A stretch of 64,000 nucleotides of DNA from Candidatus Bathyarchaeota archaeon (lineage in GTDB: Archaea > Thermoproteota > Bathyarchaeia > Bathyarchaeales > Bathycorpusculaceae). Each line of letters starts with the position of its first letter. The first letter of the stretch is position 1. The notes beneath the pieces are model-generated. The model made no database searches and was not told the origin of the DNA. It saw only the letters and a list, made by a program, of their open reading frames with translations. Below, piece after piece: positions 60,801 to 64,000 of this stretch. The stretch spans positions 404,160 to 468,159 of the forward strand of contig JAOZIE010000023.1 of assembly GCA_026014485.1 (NCBI GenBank), given 5' to 3'. Made by a program: the position numbers and the translations under genes.

Positions 60801-61301
60801 ATGAACAGACGAAGGTTTAGTGCAAAAACGTTGGCTTTGGCTGTAGTTTACGCTGGTTTGTATGCTGTGTTAACTGTTATGCTTGCTCCCCTTAGCTATC
60901 TTGCTGTGCAGGTGCGTGTATCTGATGCGTTGGTCGCGTTGATTCCCCTTTTAGGCTGGGGAGGCATTCTTGGGCACACGGTAGGCGTCTTCATAGCCAA
61001 CCTTTTCAGCACCGCAGGAGGGGTCGACTTGCTAAACACCATCCCCAGCTTCGCGATGGCAGTCGTAGTCTGGAAACTGCGAAACCGAAGCGTCATCGCA
61101 GGCACCCTACTTTACTCGGTTGTCTTGGGTGCAACGGTGGGCGTGATGCTAAGCTACCTGTATGGGTTCCCCCAGCTAGAAACCATCCTATACGTGTTCG
61201 TCGGCATCGCAATTTCAGCAACCGTCATCGGCTACCCCCTCTACAAAGCCATCAAAAAAATAGCCATCCACCTACGCTGGATAACCCCCGAAAAAACATA
61301 A
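60801..61301 (+). CDS. QueT-like ECF transporter S component
   Basis: The 166-aa membrane protein has about five helices: LALAVVYAGLYAVLTVMLAP and then the signature VQVRVSDALVALIPLLGWGGILGHTVG, as in QueT S components that take up queuosine precursors. It lies 7 bp after queC, and the pair links synthesis and uptake of 7-deazaguanines. The ATG at 60801 is preferred, and GTG at 60798 or longer starts inside queC are possible. No EcfT/EcfA is nearby. Confidence 0.88.
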   Translation: MNRRRFSAKTLALAVVYAGLYAVLTVMLAPLSYLAVQVRVSDALVALIPLLGWGGILGHTVGVFIANLFSTAGGVDLLNTIPSFAMAVVVWKLRNRSVIAGTLLYSVVLGATVGVMLSYLYGFPQLETILYVFVGIAISATVIGYPLYKAIKKIAIHLRWITPEKT

Positions 61302-61340
61302 CCCCCCTTCTTTCTTTTTGGGTATGTTTATTTTTTGAGG

Positions 61341-64000
61341 TTACGCCAAAAATCTTTCGAGCTTGGTTAAGCCGATGATTTCGTCAAAGCTCAGTCCCAG
61401 TGCGTCCAGTACTTGGTCGAAGGTGCTGTGGAGGTATGCTATGTATTTGTCTACGTCTACTTCGTTGCGGGAGGCGAGTTCCACGGGTTTTACGTGTGGT
61501 GGGCGGATGGTTTTTACGAAGCTTATGAGGTCGCCTGCCTTGATTTCCACGCCGCTTGTCTGCAGTACCAGTGCGGCTTTCACGTGCTGCGGGGTCGTTT
61601 TTGTGTAGTGCGCTAAATCATCCCCAAGGACCACGTTGAATGCCAGTTGGTTCATGTCTTGCCATTCGCGGCGTTTGAGTGTCATGTAGCGGGTGCGGAC
61701 GATGTCGGCTATGTCTTTTTTGGCTTTCTCGAAGTCTGCGGGGTTCTTCACCTGTGCGAGACGCTCCTTCATCTGGTTGAATGCGTCTTTGATGAAGATG
61801 GGTATGTGCTTCTTTTTGCCCGTTAACCCCTTCACGTCCACGCTGCCATCCTCCAGTACGCCCAAGTAGTTCTTTTTGCGGCTGCTGAAAACGGCGTAGC
61901 GGTAGGTTTTCTCCATGTCTATGCCCATCTTGAGCTCGTGCTCGGTGAAGTGGATTACCTCGGCGATTTGCTCTTTGGTGGGGTTCTTGAGGAAAACGCT
62001 GTCGGTGTCGCCGTAGAGCACCTGAACGCCGACGGCTTTGGCGTGGCTAAGTATCTGGTTGATGCTGTGTCTACCGATGGCGGCGGTGGCCTCCGCAACA
62101 GGTGGGCAGTAGAGGTCAAAGCTTTCTGCGCCGAAGACGCCGTAGCTGGCGTTCAAGATGACTTTGAGGGCGCCCTGCGCGACTTTGTACCAGTTCTGCT
62201 GCTCCTGCGGCAGCGACTTGTCTTTGGCGCGGTTTTTGTACCATGAAACCCTCAGGTCCCGCAGCGACCCGATGAGCAGGCTCTCCAACGCGCGTTCTTT
62301 GGTGCAGACCCAGTGCGGCGTGTTGGGGACGAGGTTGCTTTTGCATTCAGGGTGTGGGCACCGGATAGACTGGTAGCCGAGGTTCCACACTTTGATGATG
62401 CTGGGGTACAGGCTGGGGAAGTCCATGACTGCCACGTTAAAGTGCACGCCTGGCACGGGCTCAACCACTATGGCGCCCTGATACTTTTTGCCTTTAATCA
62501 CGGCGGTAGTGGATGTTTTGCCCTTCTCAGCAAGGATATCCTCTGAGTTGGGGATGAGCATGTGTCTGTGGCGGTGCTCTCGGTGCATGAAGTTCCGAAT
62601 CCACCGTGAGACGCCTTGGCGGCTGACGTCCTCCATGGGCATGCTGCTTATCCGCGTCAGAACCAGAATCAGCTTCATGGCAAGCTCGTCTTCAAAGCTG
62701 GTTAGCTTATAGGTGATTTCGCTGTCGCGCAGGCAGTATGCCGCCAGCTCCGTGTAGGTTAACTCGCCGATGGTTTTTTCGTTTTTTATTTTTTCCATCC
62801 CGAGGACGCCTTTGCCGACGTCGTTGAGGGTGACGTCTCGGTAGCGGTTGTTGAAGGCGTAGATTTGGACGGCGCGGTTGAAGAAGAACTTGTAGAGGTC
62901 GATGTGTATGCCGTACCGTAGGAGGCATACGCGTCTGCCGATGTCGATGGGGATGTCGCGTCTGTCGATGCCTAGGTTGCTGGCGCGGTGAACCATGTAC
63001 CGCAGGTCAAAGTCGTCACCGTTAAACGTCAATATGAACGGGTAATCCCATAGGATGTCAAAAACCGCCCTGAGCAGCGCCTCCTCAGTTTCGTAGTACT
63101 CTATCTGCGAGTCAGGCGGCATGGGGCAGTTGCCTTCGTGGACGCCTGGACGCTTGAGAACCAGCACTTTTTTCTCATCGTCGGAGCTGTAGAGGCTGCA
63201 GCAGACCACGGGGTAGACTGCTTCTCGGGAGTCAGGTACCCTTGTGGAAAGCGGCGCGTAGACTTCGATGTCTATGGCTGCCCTGCGAAACTTGGGTGCG
63301 GGGTACTCGATGAGCCTTGCCCACTCCTCCACATACTCCAATTCCTCGTCGGTGGCGTCTTTGAAGAGCCCCTTGAGGTTGGCGATTGTTTTTTCAGCTT
63401 CCTCAAAAACGCATGGGACCAAGCTGCCGTTTTTGACTTCGTAAATCATGCCGGGCAGGTAACGGGTGTCGTAGATGTAGCTTTGGTAATACTTTATTTT
63501 TGCTTCCCAAACCTTAGGCTCCATGGGGGCGTCTTTGGGGTAGTCTTCGGGGATGATGTCGCGTATGCTGCCTTGAGGTTTGCCTCCGACGGCGAGGGGG
63601 TCGTCGGTTACGATTTTGGTAACTGTGATTTTTTTGTCGGCGAGGGGGTCGCAGACCTCTAAGATTTCGCTGTGGTTGTAGCCTTGGTGGTTAACAACCC
63701 GTTCCATCTTCTCCAAGTCAGGCAGCGAAAGATTGGTCAGGCAGTACGGTTTATGCCCCGTGTTGTCATACCAGAAGTAGATGTCGCCTGACTGCGGCTC
63801 ATAGAGCTTAACCACTGCTTTACGTTGCCGCCCATCGTAAGTTGCCGAAACAAAGTAGGATGCAGGCAGGTTTTCAGGAGCCAACGGCGGGTAAACGCGG
63901 CGTTTGCGCTGTTTTTTCTCCTGTGTCACCGTCGGCTGAGGCGGCAAAGCCTCTGCTGTTTTCTTGGTTTCTGGAGCGGCGGGTTTTTTAGGTTGTGGAC
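61341..64000 (-). CDS. polB: family B DNA polymerase with long basic N-terminal extension (partial at window edge)
   Basis: A replicative-type DNA polymerase with 3'-5' exonuclease. Exo I AAIDIEVY, Exo II TFNGDDFDLRYM and Exo III YCLRDSEITYK are complete, as are motif A VMDFPSLYPSII, motif B LKVILNASYG and motif C LYGDTDSVF. A zinc-like pair CPHPECKSN lies in the palm insertion. A TTG start at 63947 would give 868 aa, but the frame stays open to the window edge with a Pro/Lys-rich sequence (PQPKKPAAPETKK), so the true start probably lies outside. The Lys/Arg-rich extension before the core is unusual. ExoI and PolC motifs imply full activity. Confidence 0.95.
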   Translation of the reverse strand, partial: PQPKKPAAPETKKTAEALPPQPTVTQEKKQRKRRVYPPLAPENLPASYFVSATYDGRQRKAVVKLYEPQSGDIYFWYDNTGHKPYCLTNLSLPDLEKMERVVNHQGYNHSEILEVCDPLADKKITVTKIVTDDPLAVGGKPQGSIRDIIPEDYPKDAPMEPKVWEAKIKYYQSYIYDTRYLPGMIYEVKNGSLVPCVFEEAEKTIANLKGLFKDATDEELEYVEEWARLIEYPAPKFRRAAIDIEVYAPLSTRVPDSREAVYPVVCCSLYSSDDEKKVLVLKRPGVHEGNCPMPPDSQIEYYETEEALLRAVFDILWDYPFILTFNGDDFDLRYMVHRASNLGIDRRDIPIDIGRRVCLLRYGIHIDLYKFFFNRAVQIYAFNNRYRDVTLNDVGKGVLGMEKIKNEKTIGELTYTELAAYCLRDSEITYKLTSFEDELAMKLILVLTRISSMPMEDVSRQGVSRWIRNFMHREHRHRHMLIPNSEDILAEKGKTSTTAVIKGKKYQGAIVVEPVPGVHFNVAVMDFPSLYPSIIKVWNLGYQSIRCPHPECKSNLVPNTPHWVCTKERALESLLIGSLRDLRVSWYKNRAKDKSLPQEQQNWYKVAQGALKVILNASYGVFGAESFDLYCPPVAEATAAIGRHSINQILSHAKAVGVQVLYGDTDSVFLKNPTKEQIAEVIHFTEHELKMGIDMEKTYRYAVFSSRKKNYLGVLEDGSVDVKGLTGKKKHIPIFIKDAFNQMKERLAQVKNPADFEKAKKDIADIVRTRYMTLKRREWQDMNQLAFNVVLGDDLAHYTKTTPQHVKAALVLQTSGVEIKAGDLISFVKTIRPPHVKPVELASRNEVDVDKYIAYLHSTFDQVLDALGLSFDEIIGLTKLERFLA

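Overview
The window is a stretch of archaeal chromosome. It has an archaeal-type ribosomal-protein operon with the RNase P protein Rnp1 inside it. It also has a thermosome, an archaeal thymidylate synthase, CDP-archaeol synthase, RadB, an XPD-like helicase, a family-B DNA polymerase, AglB, a Clp1-type kinase and a PAC4-like protein. The gene mix and dense, mostly short intergenic gaps suggest a TACK-group archaeon. Candidatus Bathyarchaeia is my best guess, from general resemblance rather than a search. Many genes use TTG or GTG starts. Both tRNA genes encode their CCA end.

Layout. 1-800: decayed tyrosine integrase next to tRNA-Leu(UAG). 850-1917: hypE. 2322-11228: seventeen-gene operon running from uL22 to uL30, without the usual uL3-uL4-uL23-uL2-uS19 head or uL15-SecY tail. 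11546-13685: operon of a TiaS-like protein, a secreted protein and an ECF S-like protein. 13942-18456: zinc ribbon, FAD disulfide reductase, tRNA-Cys, ThiF/MoeB-type E1 and a TPR protein. 18603-21854: a threonine-synthase-like protein fused to a winged helix, a palindromic promoter element, an ECF S component and an AIR-synthase-like protein. 21840-26729: glycosyltransferases, radical SAM and small membrane proteins. 26998-31739: agmatinase, two MoeA and MsrA. 31968-36069: two beta-helix surface proteins. 36478-42254: housekeeping genes (thymidylate synthase, thermosome, TsaC/Sua5, GNAT, PAC4-like). 42531-44414: collagen-like surface protein. 44611-54251: DNA and RNA maintenance genes (nth, XPD-like, Clp1-like, radB, topoisomerase I) with carS and an OSTC/Ost3-like membrane protein. 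55010-59942: AglB, a GlcNAc-1-P transferase homolog and a secreted Ser/Pro-rich protein. 60040-61301: structured leader, queC and a QueT-like transporter. 61341-64000: family-B DNA polymerase, open at the right edge.

The strongest unexplained signals are regulatory. (1) Two unlinked surface-protein promoters (31857-31968 and 58320-58422) each carry two copies of a GTCAA-N6-TTGAC dyad. The proximal copy is exactly 25 bp upstream of the TATA-like box in both, and the distal copy is shifted by exactly one helical turn. (2) The leader of the queC-queT operon can fold so that a CCTCC loop pairs with the GGAGG Shine-Dalgarno sequence, as in a translational riboswitch. (3) The threonine-synthase-like protein has Arg where the PLP-binding Lys belongs and carries a C-terminal DNA-binding domain. 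It lies directly upstream of a palindrome that covers the promoter of a vitamin-type transporter gene, so it may be a sensor-regulator. (4) An OSTC/Ost3-like protein close to AglB hints at a multi-subunit oligosaccharyltransferase. (5) A dispersed 48-bp stem-loop element occurs at two distant sites. Several short genes (uS14, a 42-aa membrane protein, a 54-aa zinc ribbon) are easy to miss and are annotated here.
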